In this document: positions 26,118 to 35,095 of the stretch, in pieces | Numbering within the stretch: position 1 is the first letter of the stretch | How the letters are laid out: the number at the start of each line of letters is the position of its first letter | NCBI GenBank assembly: GCA_016720775.1 | Contig: JADKJX010000001.1 | Span: 186,001 to 250,000 of the forward strand | Source: Chitinophagaceae bacterium | GTDB lineage: Bacteria; Bacteroidota; Bacteroidia; Chitinophagales; Chitinophagaceae | DNA length: 64,000 nt | Reading direction: 5' to 3' | Program-made: the position numbers and the translations under genes | The notes under the pieces: model-generated | Seen by the model: the letters and a program-made list of their open reading frames with translations, nothing else | Databases searched by the model: none | Told to the model about the DNA's origin: nothing

Positions 26118-26151
26118 TTGCCCATTTGTATGGTTTTTTACCCTATTTTTG
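26118..26151 (+). promoter_or_regulatory. putative promoter for ppiD
   Basis: TTG at 26118-26120 and TATTTTTG at 26144-26151 with 23 bases between them fit the TTG/TAnnTTTG pattern. The ATG is 24 bases further. Confidence 0.5.
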
Positions 26152-26175
26152 CCCTCATTTTAATTTTATATAAAC

Positions 26176-28311
26176 ATGCAAATCATTCAGGGAATTCGTG
26201 ATAAAGGGGCAGCTATCGTGATAGCAGTAATAGCTTTAAGCCTTATTGGTTTTATATTAATGGATGCCAAACAACAGGGTAACCAGATGTTTAGTTCAAG
26301 ATCGGAAGATATAGGAAAAGTAGACGGTTCGGTAATTGAATACCAGGAATTTAAGAAAAAAGCCGAGTTTGTTGAACTACAGGAGGAACAACAGTCTGGT
26401 AGAAAACCCAACGCTTCCAGATTGTCACAGATCAGGGAACAGGTGTGGAACCAGATAACTTCGGAAAAAATATTTTATGCTGAAGCTGCAAAGCTGGGTA
26501 TCGACTTCACATCAAAAGAATTAGAAAGCATTTTAAAAAGCAACGATCCTTCTAATCCGCTGATGCAGGAAAAAGGAATGGTTGATCCGCAAACCGGCAA
26601 ACTGGATATTACGAAGGTAAACCAGGCGATCACCAATATTAAAAAAGCCAAGGACGAACAATTAGACATCCTTAATGCGCAACTACTAAGCCCGCAAAAA
26701 ATAAGCAGCATATCAGGAAAGTATTTTGCAATGTTGAATGCCAGCGCATACTATCCTTCCTGGATGCAGGAAAAGGACCAGGCAGACAAAAAGAACTTTG
26801 CCAGCATATCCTATGTAGGCATTTCCTATAGCGTAATTAGCGACAGTACCATTAAGGTTACCGATGCAGAGATCGAAAAATATGTTCAATCGCACAAAGA
26901 CCTGTTTAAGCAGGAAGCCGGACGCAGCATATCTTATGTAAACTTCAGCCAGTTGCCCGATGCCACAGACAGCGCAAGGGTAAGGGGTGTTGTTGAATCT
27001 TTAAAAGGCCCGTTTGCAAACGAAACAAATGTGAAAAACTTCCTTGCAAGAAACACTTCGGTGATTGATTTTGATACCAATTACTATCCTAAATCAAAGA
27101 TCAGCAGCATTGCCATCGATACAATAATAAAGCAGGCCCCGGGTTCGGTTTATGGTCCCTATGTAGACAAAAACAGCTACGTGCTTGCAAAAATTATCGG
27201 CGTTAAGTCGTTTCCCGACAGTATAAAAGCGAGACATATATTAATACCAACAAATGACCCGCAGACCGGACAACCTATCATAGAAGACAGTGTTGGAAAG
27301 AATAAGGCCGATAGTATTTTGGCGGCAATAAAAGCGGGCGCCGACTTTGCGGCTATGGCTAAGCAATTTGGAACCGATGGTACAAAGGATAAGGGAGGAG
27401 ACCTCGGTTTCTTTGGATACAGCGCACCGATGGTGGAGGAATTCAATAAAGCATGCTTTGGTAAACCCGTAGGCACACTGGAAGTAATAAGAACCAGGTT
27501 TGGATACCATGTTATTGAGTTAACAGCAGCGAAAGGGGCCACACCCGCTTACGAAATAGGCTTTATGGCAAAAGAAATATTGGCCAGCGAAGCCACAATT
27601 GAAAAAGCCAGCCTGGAAGCGACAAAGCTGGCCGCCCAAAAAGATCCAAAGAACTTCGAGTCATACATTCAGAAAAACGGGTTGAAGAAAGTAACTTCTG
27701 CTGCACTAATTAAGGAAAACGATGCACAGGTTGGAGAATTGCAGGAAGCCCGCCAGCTGATACGCTGGGTTTTTGAAGCAAAAAAAGGAGAGATAAGCGA
27801 TCCATATAATATCGGGGATATGTTTGTAGTGGCCGTAGTGGATAAAATATTTAAAGAAGGTACACAAGACGTAGAAACAGCTAAGCCAATGGCAGAAGGT
27901 GTAATACGGGATCAGAAGAAGGCCGAGCAGATCATAAAGAACCTGGGAACAAACCCAACCCTTGAAAAAGCTGCCTCTGCTTATAACAAGGAGGTTCTTA
28001 CAGCGGGGCTTGATTCGTCCATTACTTTTACCAGCCCGTTGATCCAGAATATTGGAGCAGAACCTAAACTGATCGGAGCAATCTTTAATAAAGAAAACCT
28101 GAATAAAGTTGCTGCCCCGCTCGCCGGAAAAACAATGGTATATGTCTTTAAAGTAAACGGCATTGCAAGCAAAGCGCTGGATACCGAAGCAGAAGCAGCG
28201 CAATTTAAAGCACAACAAATAACAACGCTTCGTAACCAGGCTGCCACAACCTGGTTTGAAGGACTTCGCAAGAAAGCAACCATAAAAGACAACCGGAGTA
28301 AATTTTATTGA
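26176..28311 (+). CDS. PpiD-like peptidyl-prolyl isomerase / periplasmic chaperone
   Basis: A 711-residue protein with a single N-terminal membrane anchor (AAIVIAVIALSLIGFILM, residues 12-29) and a SurA_N-like chaperone region (KVDGSVIEYQEFKKKAEF). A parvulin PPIase domain at about 345-455 (KARHILIPTND, GGDLGFFGYSAPMVEEFNKACF, FGYHVIELT) is followed by a long C-terminal domain. Members assist folding of secreted and outer-membrane proteins from the periplasmic face of the inner membrane. The order and length match the SurA_N_3/PpiD form found throughout Bacteroidota. Confidence 0.9.
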   Translation: MQIIQGIRDKGAAIVIAVIALSLIGFILMDAKQQGNQMFSSRSEDIGKVDGSVIEYQEFKKKAEFVELQEEQQSGRKPNASRLSQIREQVWNQITSEKIFYAEAAKLGIDFTSKELESILKSNDPSNPLMQEKGMVDPQTGKLDITKVNQAITNIKKAKDEQLDILNAQLLSPQKISSISGKYFAMLNASAYYPSWMQEKDQADKKNFASISYVGISYSVISDSTIKVTDAEIEKYVQSHKDLFKQEAGRSISYVNFSQLPDATDSARVRGVVESLKGPFANETNVKNFLARNTSVIDFDTNYYPKSKISSIAIDTIIKQAPGSVYGPYVDKNSYVLAKIIGVKSFPDSIKARHILIPTNDPQTGQPIIEDSVGKNKADSILAAIKAGADFAAMAKQFGTDGTKDKGGDLGFFGYSAPMVEEFNKACFGKPVGTLEVIRTRFGYHVIELTAAKGATPAYEIGFMAKEILASEATIEKASLEATKLAAQKDPKNFESYIQKNGLKKVTSAALIKENDAQVGELQEARQLIRWVFEAKKGEISDPYNIGDMFVVAVVDKIFKEGTQDVETAKPMAEGVIRDQKKAEQIIKNLGTNPTLEKAASAYNKEVLTAGLDSSITFTSPLIQNIGAEPKLIGAIFNKENLNKVAAPLAGKTMVYVFKVNGIASKALDTEAEAAQFKAQQITTLRNQAATTWFEGLRKKATIKDNRSKFY

Positions 28312-28342
28312 CCTCTTTGTGTTAAATACCTTTTTTCGAAAA

Positions 28343-28372
28343 CGGCCCTCAATAATCCTGAGGGCCGCTTTC
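28343..28372 (+). terminator. intrinsic terminator after ppiD
   Basis: CGGCCCTCA and TGAGGGCCG pair perfectly around a 7-base loop. A C/T-rich tail (CTTTCTTT) follows. It ends 15 bases before the DUF2480 start. Confidence 0.7.
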
Positions 28373-28386
28373 TTTATCTTTACAGT

Positions 28387-28893
28387 ATGGATGAAGTTTT
28401 TGTAAATAAGGTTTCTGAAAGCGGTCTGGTTACGCTGGACCTGGAGGACTTTTATCCAAAGGAAGAAGTGGGCGTGTTTGATATGAAAGATCATTTATTC
28501 ATGGGTCTTATACTAAAAGAAAAAGACTTCAGGGAAGCAATGAAGGGTCTTGACCTTACTCCATATATAGGGAAAAATATTGCGATCACCTGCTCGGCAG
28601 ATGCGGTAATACCTATGTGGGCATATATGTTGGTGGTAAGCTACCTGCAACCGGTTGCCAGGGAAATTGTTTTTGGAGATGAAAACCAGCTGCAACAAAC
28701 CCTGCTGCTGAAAAATATTTCAAATATCAATGCGGAAGAATACAAGGACAAAAGAGTTGTGATAAAAGGTTGTGGAGAGAAGACCATTTCGGAATCCGCC
28801 TACGTATCTGCTACAAATCTTCTTCGCCCGGTTGCAAAAAGCATCATGTATGGAGAGCCATGCAGTACCGTTCCCATTTACAAGAAAAAATAA
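28387..28893 (+). CDS. DUF2480 family protein
   Basis: A 168-residue protein of DUF2480, a Bacteroidota-restricted family of unknown function. Characteristic segments are LDLEDFYP, KDHLFMGLILKEKDFREAMK, CSADAVIPMWAYMLV and KGCGEKTISESAYVSATNLLRPVAKSIMYGEPCSTVPIYKK. It has no signal peptide, so it is probably cytosolic. Two Cys residues (KGCG, PCST) in the C-terminal third are notable. Convergent with corA, 5-base gap. Confidence 0.82.
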   Translation: MDEVFVNKVSESGLVTLDLEDFYPKEEVGVFDMKDHLFMGLILKEKDFREAMKGLDLTPYIGKNIAITCSADAVIPMWAYMLVVSYLQPVAREIVFGDENQLQQTLLLKNISNINAEEYKDKRVVIKGCGEKTISESAYVSATNLLRPVAKSIMYGEPCSTVPIYKKK

Positions 28894-28898
28894 GTGTA

Positions 28899-29990
28899 CT
28901 AAAACCACCCCCGTCTTTTAAATATCCTGATCATTACGAGCGGGATAAAGAGCATTATGCCAACGGAAATAAAGAACCCCCATTTATTATGAAGCAAAGG
29001 AATGGCCTCAAAGTTCATTCCGAATATACCGCCAATAACCGTTGCGGGGGCAAGCAGGCAGGTTACCACCGCCATTACCTTCATCACTTCGTTCATTTTC
29101 AGGTTTACATTACTCAGGTACAGATCATGCAGGTTCATCATCATATCCCGGTAGTTTTCAACCAGGTCGTTTGCCTGTAAGATATGATCATACACATCTT
29201 TAAAATACTTCCCCGTACGCTCCTGTATCAATTCACTGTCGTTCCTTAATATACCGTTTACAAGCTCCCTTACCGGCGCCACACTTCTTTTCAATACGAT
29301 CATCTCTTTGCGCAGCAGGTTTATCTTGGCAAGGCTCCGGGTATCGGGCCGGCGAACAATATCTTCTTCCAGCTCTTCAATTTTTTCTCCCAACTTTTCC
29401 ATCACCACAAAATAATTGTCAACGATCATATCAATTAGCGAATAAAACAAAAAATCTGCACCGTTTTGCCGTAACTTGGTATTGTTTATTTTTAACCTTT
29501 CCCTCAGCGGGTTAAAAACATCCCTGTCGGCATCTTCCTGGAAACTAATCACAAAATTCTTTCCCAACACAATGCTGATCTGTTCATGTTCAACAGCAGA
29601 ATCTTTCTCATTAAAATACAGCATATTCATGAGGCAAAACAGCAATCCGTTTATTTCATCCATTTTAGCCCGCTGCCCAAGACTTAAAATGTCTTCAAGT
29701 ATTAAATAGTGAATACCGTAATGGTTGCAAATGTTCTCTATGTCATTCTTCCTTAACCCATCAACATTTATCCAGGATACCGTGGGTGAGTCGATGTATG
29801 GAAAACAATCGGGAACATGATTCATCTGTTTGGATGTTATATTCACCGCATCGTAATCAAAAACAAAAACGGAGGTCTCTTCGGGCTCTTTCCTTTCGGC
29901 GATCACCGGCTGGTTTACCTGCAATACTTTTTTGGTACGCAGCAGCTCCAGCGGGTTGAGCAGGTAAGAAATATATTTCTGCGGGGCCAT
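28899..29990 (-). CDS. corA: magnesium/cobalt transporter CorA
   Basis: A 363-residue CorA. A long cytoplasmic N-terminal funnel domain is followed by a long helix (LHDLYLSNVNLKMNEVMKVMAVVT) and two C-terminal transmembrane segments. The GMN selectivity motif is in IFGMNFEAIPLL. A basic end (RIFKRRGWF) completes the family layout. Forms pentameric Mg2+ channels in the inner membrane. An AT-rich leader separates it from the helicase terminator. Confidence 0.93.
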   Translation of the reverse strand: MAPQKYISYLLNPLELLRTKKVLQVNQPVIAERKEPEETSVFVFDYDAVNITSKQMNHVPDCFPYIDSPTVSWINVDGLRKNDIENICNHYGIHYLILEDILSLGQRAKMDEINGLLFCLMNMLYFNEKDSAVEHEQISIVLGKNFVISFQEDADRDVFNPLRERLKINNTKLRQNGADFLFYSLIDMIVDNYFVVMEKLGEKIEELEEDIVRRPDTRSLAKINLLRKEMIVLKRSVAPVRELVNGILRNDSELIQERTGKYFKDVYDHILQANDLVENYRDMMMNLHDLYLSNVNLKMNEVMKVMAVVTCLLAPATVIGGIFGMNFEAIPLLHNKWGFFISVGIMLFIPLVMIRIFKRRGWF

Positions 29991-30068
29991 AAAAATTAAT
30001 TAAACCACAATGGTATTTTTAAAAGATGAAATGAAAGTAGGAATTTTATTTTGAAAGAAAACGTAAAT

Positions 30069-30095
30069 AAAAAACCGAAGCAACGCCCCGGTTTT
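30069..30095 (-). terminator. intrinsic terminator after the DEAD-box helicase
   Basis: On the minus strand AAAACCG and CGGTTTT pair around an 11-base loop, followed by a run of Ts. It lies 28 bases after the helicase stop and before corA. Confidence 0.6.
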
Positions 30096-30123
30096 CAATT
30101 ATTGTCATCACACGATGTGTATG

Positions 30124-31389
30124 TTAGTTTTTGTTTGCCTTATACCGGGGGTTAAAATTCCGGCTTTTGGCTTTATCAAAATTTCCGAATCCTCTTGAAC
30201 GTTTTGGTGCAGATTTTTGCTGGGGTGCAACAGGACGTGAAAAAGCATCAATGCTCAAGGGGAAAGGATGTTCGGCGATCACCGGAATATTTTTTCCGAT
30301 CAGTTTTTGAATATCCCTTAATTCATCTCTTTCTTCCCCATCGCAGAACGAAATGGCAATACCCGTATTACCGGCCCTTCCCGTACGGCCAATTCGGTGT
30401 ACATAGGTTTCGGGCACATTAGGCAGTTCGAAATTTATTACATGTGACAGGTCATCAATATCAATTCCCCTTGCGGCAATATCGGTTGCCACCAGCACCC
30501 GGGTGTTTCCGCTTTTAAAATTACTCAGCGCATTTTGTCTTGCATTCTGCGATTTGTTTCCATGAATGGCCGCTGCGGTAATGTTGTGGCGGTGTAAAAA
30601 TTTCACCACCTTGTCGGCGCCGTGCTTTGTTCGGGTAAACACCAACGCCGTAAGTATTTTTTCATCCTTTAACAGGTGTAAAAGCAGCGAAGGCTTATCC
30701 TTCTTATCAACATAATAGAGACTTTGCTCAATGGCATCAACCGTTGATGATGCCGGGGTAACTTCAACCTTTGCCGGGTTTGTCAATAATACGTTTGCCA
30801 GTTTTTGAATTTCCGGAGGCATGGTGGCCGAGAAAAAAAGTGTTTGTCTTTTTACCGGCAACTTGGTGATGATCCTTTTTACATCGTGTATAAAACCCAT
30901 ATCAAGCATACGGTCGGCTTCATCCAAAACAAATATTTTAAGGTGTTTCAGATCAATAAAACCCTGGCTTATCAAGTCAAGCAACCGCCCGGGCGTAGCA
31001 ACCAAAATATCAACACCACGTCTTAAGATATTCGTTTGGTTCAGCTGGGATACACCGCCAAAAATAACTGTGTGCGTAAGACCGGTAAATTTTCCGTAAG
31101 CAGCAAAACTTTCATCGATCTGAATGGCCAACTCCCTGGTGGGAGTTAAGATCAGCACTTTAATATTACGGGGTCCACGCTCTTCCTGTTTCTGTCCGTA
31201 TAAGATCTGCAGGATGGGGATCGCAAAGGCGGCCGTTTTTCCGGTTCCGGTTTGAGCACAACCAAGCAGGTCTCTTTTTTCCAGTATCAACGGGATTGAT
31301 TGTGCCTGGATAGGTGTGGGGGTGGTATATCCTTCGGCATCCAATGCTTTAAGGATAGGATCAATTAATTCTAATTTTTTAAATGCCAT
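30124..31389 (-). CDS. DEAD-box RNA helicase, RhlE type
   Basis: A 421-residue helicase starting MAFKKLELIDPILKALDAEGY. Q motif TPTPIQAQSIP, motif I AQTGTGKTAAF, Ia PTRELA, II VLDEADRM, III SAT, and HRIGRTGRAGNTG are all present. A short basic tail (SAPKRSRGFGNFDKAKSRNFNPRYKANKN) should bind RNA. The reading frame extends 63 codons upstream of this ATG, but those residues look non-conserved, so I used the internal ATG at 31389. Likely functions in ribosome assembly or cold-associated RNA remodelling. Confidence 0.92.
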   Translation of the reverse strand: MAFKKLELIDPILKALDAEGYTTPTPIQAQSIPLILEKRDLLGCAQTGTGKTAAFAIPILQILYGQKQEERGPRNIKVLILTPTRELAIQIDESFAAYGKFTGLTHTVIFGGVSQLNQTNILRRGVDILVATPGRLLDLISQGFIDLKHLKIFVLDEADRMLDMGFIHDVKRIITKLPVKRQTLFFSATMPPEIQKLANVLLTNPAKVEVTPASSTVDAIEQSLYYVDKKDKPSLLLHLLKDEKILTALVFTRTKHGADKVVKFLHRHNITAAAIHGNKSQNARQNALSNFKSGNTRVLVATDIAARGIDIDDLSHVINFELPNVPETYVHRIGRTGRAGNTGIAISFCDGEERDELRDIQKLIGKNIPVIAEHPFPLSIDAFSRPVAPQQKSAPKRSRGFGNFDKAKSRNFNPRYKANKN

Positions 31390-31586
31390 TAAATGGTTTA
31401 TTTGGTATGGAGCTGGCAAAGACGTTGCATTTTCTGAATCAGCGGGGAAATATTTAGTTACCACATTGGCCTGCAACAGGCGTATCTTATGAAAGGAGTG
31501 GAATACAAAAGTACGCTTTTGTTTTTTAATGGCTGTTAAAACGGAAAAGTGATGCAGGTTCTGCATATTCCTATTCATCCAGTCCG

Positions 31587-31594
31587 TAAATTTG
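31587..31594 (+). promoter_or_regulatory. -7 box for the omega-amidase gene
   Basis: TAAATTTG matches TAnnTTTG and lies 16 bases before the ATG. No clean TTTG at -33. Confidence 0.4.
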
Positions 31595-31610
31595 TGTACA
31601 ACATATTTTC

Positions 31611-32447
31611 ATGTCAACCCTCACTATCAGCACCATTCAAACGAGTTTGTTATGGGAAGAGAAGTCTGCAAACCTGCATATGCTTGAGCAAAAAATTTCT
31701 GCCATTGAGCAAAAAACAGAAATAGTTGTATTACCGGAAATGTTCAGTACGGGATTTAGTATGAACCCCGGGTTGCTTGCTGAGAAAATGGACGGCGAAA
31801 CAATACAATGGATGCAACGGGTGAGCCACGAAAACAGTATCATACTCGCCGGAAGTGTTATCATTGAAGAGGAAGGAAAATTTTTCAACCGTTTAATATG
31901 GATGCTGCCCAACGGGCAATACGGCCATTACGATAAGCGGCACCTGTTTGCATATGCCGGCGAAGATGAGAAATACAGTGCCGGAAATAAAAGGCTGATC
32001 GCTTCTGTTAAAGGATGGAAAATAAATTTACAGGTTTGTTACGACCTGCGGTTCCCGGTATGGAGCAGAAACCGGGTTTTCGACTCCGCTCAAACCGACT
32101 CCGCTCAAACCGGTCACACTTCGACTTCGCTCAGTGTTCCGGAATACGATCTGTTGATTTATGTTGCCAACTGGCCCGAGCGCCGCAGCCATGCCTGGAA
32201 AACATTGTTATGTGCAAGAGCGATCGAAAACCAGTGTTATGTAGTTGGGGTGAACAGGGTGGGAACAGACGGAAATAATATTTATCACAGCGGAAACAGT
32301 TTGGTTATTGATCCGCTTGGCCAGGTTTTATACCACATGGCCGACGATGAAGACGTATTCACCATCACACTGCAAAAAGAAAAACTCGAAGAAGTGAGAG
32401 AGAAATTTCCTTTCTGGAAAGACGCAGATTCGTTTAATATCCTGTAG
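31611..32447 (+). CDS. carbon-nitrogen hydrolase, omega-amidase (YafV/Nit2-like), with repeat-derived insertion
   Basis: A 278-residue nitrilase-superfamily enzyme. The catalytic triad is visible: Glu43 in LPEMFSTGFSM, Lys109 in YDKRHLF and Cys143 in LQVCYDLRFPVWSRN. YafV-type members hydrolyse alpha-keto acid amides such as alpha-ketoglutaramate, the by-products of glutamine/methionine transamination; the aminotransferase at 2356-3504 is a potential partner. Residues about 155-178 (FDSAQTDSAQTGHTSTSLSV) have no counterpart in the family, where WSRN is normally followed closely by YDLLIYVANWPE. They are encoded by repeat DNA at 32076-32136. The frame is kept, so the enzyme may still work with an extra loop. 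Confidence 0.88.
   Translation: MSTLTISTIQTSLLWEEKSANLHMLEQKISAIEQKTEIVVLPEMFSTGFSMNPGLLAEKMDGETIQWMQRVSHENSIILAGSVIIEEEGKFFNRLIWMLPNGQYGHYDKRHLFAYAGEDEKYSAGNKRLIASVKGWKINLQVCYDLRFPVWSRNRVFDSAQTDSAQTGHTSTSLSVPEYDLLIYVANWPERRSHAWKTLLCARAIENQCYVVGVNRVGTDGNNIYHSGNSLVIDPLGQVLYHMADDEDVFTITLQKEKLEEVREKFPFWKDADSFNIL
32076..32136 (+). repeat. palindromic-type repeat inserted in frame inside a coding gene
   Basis: Three related units occur in a row: TTTCGACTCCGCTCAAAC, CGACTCCGCTCAAAC and CACTTCGACTTCGCTCAGTG (32117-32136). The last is a near-palindrome (CACTGAGC...GAAGTG) of a kind often scattered between genes in Bacteroidota. The insertion adds about 20-24 codons to the omega-amidase without breaking it. 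Confidence 0.75.
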
Positions 32448-32449
32448 CG

Positions 32450-33943
32450 CTATTTTCGCCTATTACTTTCTTTTATCATTTGCATAACCACCACCATCTT
32501 CTTATCAATACTTTTCATTAAAGCATTGTAGTCGGTACCGATATAAAGATCAGGAACAACCCCCCGTCCGTTTTTTGCCACATGGTTATATTGCACCAAC
32601 CGGAATAAAGGAAGCCTTACCCGGAGATGGGTGTTTGGAAGAATAATGTCTGGTATCAGGATGCCGTTGTTTCCATACCAGCCGCCACCAGCTTCCTCGC
32701 CCGCCAAAACCACGCCAGGCTGTCCTTTTACCGCATTGCAGAAAATGGTGGACGCAGAAAACGTAGAGCCATTGATGAGCACATAAAGATTCCCAGAAAA
32801 ATTGTTTTTTGTTTTTGGTTTATAAACCTTCCTTTCCCAATGACCAAAATGATACAGGCCATCTTTATTTCTTTTGGTAAGAAAAAACAAGCCAAGGTTA
32901 TTTACAAAACCATTTTTTACATACCTGGTATAAGGCCGCAAAGACCTTGCAACTGCAAATGAAGTATCGGCTACTTTAAAATTCCTGCGGCTTACATATT
33001 TAGTAAGCAGGGTTGAAAGATTTATTCTTCCCCCGCCGTTGCTCCGAAGGTCGAGTACAACATTGGTGACCCCGGCTTTTCTTATGTATCGGAATGTTTG
33101 CCGGTAAAATTTCCGCAACCGCCCGGATGAAAATGTGTTCAGTGTAATAATGGCTGTATTATTAACCGTATCAATAGCAAGCGAACGCATGTCCTGCAAT
33201 TGTTTATTACGGGTTTCCCTTTTGTCTTTTTTAACAGGCTCAACGGGTTTCATTTTTTTAGTGCTGTCCTTGCGTTGTTCAAAAAGAGGGAGGATGGTTG
33301 TTTGTTCTTTACCGAGGCTGTCAATATATTGCACCGTATAATTTTTACTCAGGCCGAAAATATTCCGGTGGTAGTATGGAAAATTACTGCTCAGGCGGAT
33401 GTAATTCACATTGTTAGCATCCCCATCTTCCGTCATGTAGCCGAACATCGTATTCTTCAGCACCTCGCTGTTCATCCCGTTCACAGACGTAATGAATGCC
33501 CCTCTCCTTAAAACAGAATCCCTCTTGTTAAGATTAGCGGTTACTACCATGGTATCGTTCCAGAATTTCATCAGCAGGGGGAAGGAGGAGAACCGTTTAT
33601 CTGCTGCCCAGTTATTATACGCCTTGCTCATACCAAAGCTGGTATGGCCGCAATGAATTTTGTCGGTTAGAGGTGCGATGATCTTCCAGCCAAACTGTTG
33701 TTCGGTCATGCTGTCTTTTATATCAGCATAATATTTTTCAAAGTACATGTCCATGCTGTCTTTGCAGGTATACCAGTAAAGGGATGGATGCTTTTGTTCC
33801 AGGATATTTCGCAGCAACGCATAATCCTCCTGTAATTGATGTTGGGAATATTTTTTAGAAGGAGAATAATTTTTATTGCTGGCAGCACAGGAAAACAAAC
33901 ACAGAACCGGTAAAAGAAAAAGAATGTTATTTACAAATTTCAT
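32450..33943 (-). CDS. S41 family peptidase lipoprotein
   Basis: A 497-residue protein with a lipoprotein signal (MKFVNNILFLLPVLCLFSC, lipobox ending at Cys19). An N-terminal helical region is followed by a degenerate PDZ-like segment (FITSVNGMNSEVLKNTM) and a tail-specific-protease core: VVLDLRSNGGGRINLSTLL, LYVLINGSTFSASTIFCNAVKG (nucleophile Ser region) and VLAGEEAGGGWYGNNG. It should act at the outer or inner membrane facing the periplasm. A charged Lys-rich linker (DSTKKMKPVEPVKKDKRET) separates the PDZ-like part from the protease part. Convergent with the omega-amidase, 2-base gap. Confidence 0.85.
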   Translation of the reverse strand: MKFVNNILFLLPVLCLFSCAASNKNYSPSKKYSQHQLQEDYALLRNILEQKHPSLYWYTCKDSMDMYFEKYYADIKDSMTEQQFGWKIIAPLTDKIHCGHTSFGMSKAYNNWAADKRFSSFPLLMKFWNDTMVVTANLNKRDSVLRRGAFITSVNGMNSEVLKNTMFGYMTEDGDANNVNYIRLSSNFPYYHRNIFGLSKNYTVQYIDSLGKEQTTILPLFEQRKDSTKKMKPVEPVKKDKRETRNKQLQDMRSLAIDTVNNTAIITLNTFSSGRLRKFYRQTFRYIRKAGVTNVVLDLRSNGGGRINLSTLLTKYVSRRNFKVADTSFAVARSLRPYTRYVKNGFVNNLGLFFLTKRNKDGLYHFGHWERKVYKPKTKNNFSGNLYVLINGSTFSASTIFCNAVKGQPGVVLAGEEAGGGWYGNNGILIPDIILPNTHLRVRLPLFRLVQYNHVAKNGRGVVPDLYIGTDYNALMKSIDKKMVVVMQMIKESNRRK

Positions 33944-33984
33944 TTTCAGGTTTGAGACAGATTGTGTTCAGTTACAATGAGGCG

Positions 33985-35010
33985 CTATTTCAGGTGATTC
34001 CAACCCTGCGCAACCAGTTCATGTTTATTCCCACCACGGGTAATGATCGTTTTTCCTTCTGATGCTTCGGTAATATAACCAATTATGGTGAGGCCATTAT
34101 TGGCGCTTATCTTTTCATGGTCTGCCTGTGAAATGGTAAACAACAGTTCATAATCCTCCCCGCCGCTTAATGCGCAGGCGGTAGGGTCAAGTTCAAGTTT
34201 ATAGGCAAAATCCTTACTGTCTTCACTGATCGGCAATTTGTCCTCATACAAAACACAGCCAACGTTGCTTTGTTTGCAAATGTGCAGCATGTCGCTGCTG
34301 AGCCCGTCGCTGATATCCATCATACTGGTTGGAATGATCTCGTGTTTGGCGAAATATTCAATCACATCTTTTCTTGCTTCGGGTTTAAGTAACCGGCCAA
34401 CAATATAGGCCCTGTTCTCCAGGTCAGGCTGGGCTCCGGTTTCCTGGAATATCTTTTTCTCTCTTTCCAGAATAGTTAAGCCCAAAAAAGCACCACCCAG
34501 GTCGCCGCTTACACAAACAAGGTCGTTAACCCGGGCGCCATCCCTTTTAACATAACTATCAGGCGCAACTTCTCCAATAGCGGTAATGCTTATTACAAAA
34601 CCACGTTGGGAAGAGGTGGTATCGCCACCAATTAGATCAACATTATATTTTTCGCAGGCTGCATAAACCCCTTCATAAAATTCATCCAGCGCTTCCACAC
34701 TAAATTTATTACTGATGGCAATGCTCAGTAAAATTTGTGTTGGGGTAGCATTCATTGCATAAATATCGCTGATGTTAACCACTACCGATTTGTAGCCGAG
34801 GTGTTTTAATGGCGTGTACATTAAATCAAAATGAATTCCCTCCACAAGCAGGTCGGTACTTACAACCGTTTGCCTGCCAAAATGATCGATCACAGCTGCA
34901 TCATCACCCACGCTTACGATGGTAGATGCATTTTTTGTTTCATTGTTTTTGGTCAGGTGATCGATCAGGCCAAACTCACCCAGGGATGATATTTCTGTTC
35001 TTTGTTCCAT
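33985..35010 (-). CDS. thiL: thiamine-monophosphate kinase
   Basis: A 341-residue ThiL that phosphorylates thiamine phosphate to thiamine pyrophosphate. It has SLGEFGLIDHLT, VSVGDDAAVID, VVSTDLLVEGIHFDL, DIYAMNATPTQILLSIAI, LIGGDTTSS and MMDISDGLSSDMLHIC, plus ALSGGEDYELLFTI near the end. I used the ATG at 35010 (MEQRTEISSLGEFGL), because the frame upstream is a hydrophobic stretch without family match. No other thiamine genes are nearby. Confidence 0.93.
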   Translation of the reverse strand: MEQRTEISSLGEFGLIDHLTKNNETKNASTIVSVGDDAAVIDHFGRQTVVSTDLLVEGIHFDLMYTPLKHLGYKSVVVNISDIYAMNATPTQILLSIAISNKFSVEALDEFYEGVYAACEKYNVDLIGGDTTSSQRGFVISITAIGEVAPDSYVKRDGARVNDLVCVSGDLGGAFLGLTILEREKKIFQETGAQPDLENRAYIVGRLLKPEARKDVIEYFAKHEIIPTSMMDISDGLSSDMLHICKQSNVGCVLYEDKLPISEDSKDFAYKLELDPTACALSGGEDYELLFTISQADHEKISANNGLTIIGYITEASEGKTIITRGGNKHELVAQGWNHLK

Positions 35011-35095
35011 GTAAATATCTTTTTTGCTAAGAGGAAGAAGTAGAAAAGGAGCTGAAAGAGAAAACATCTTTTACCCCCTTCTCTCTTTAGATCTC

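Noticed and set aside
27706..28494. 262-codon frame opposite the ppiD gene
   Set aside because: Reading frame antisense to a well-conserved gene; the encoded protein is Cys/Phe/Lys-rich with no family character.
31390..31578. 63-codon extension of the DEAD-box helicase
   Set aside because: Residues are unlike DEAD-box N-termini, and the ATG at 31389 precedes the conserved Q-motif region properly.
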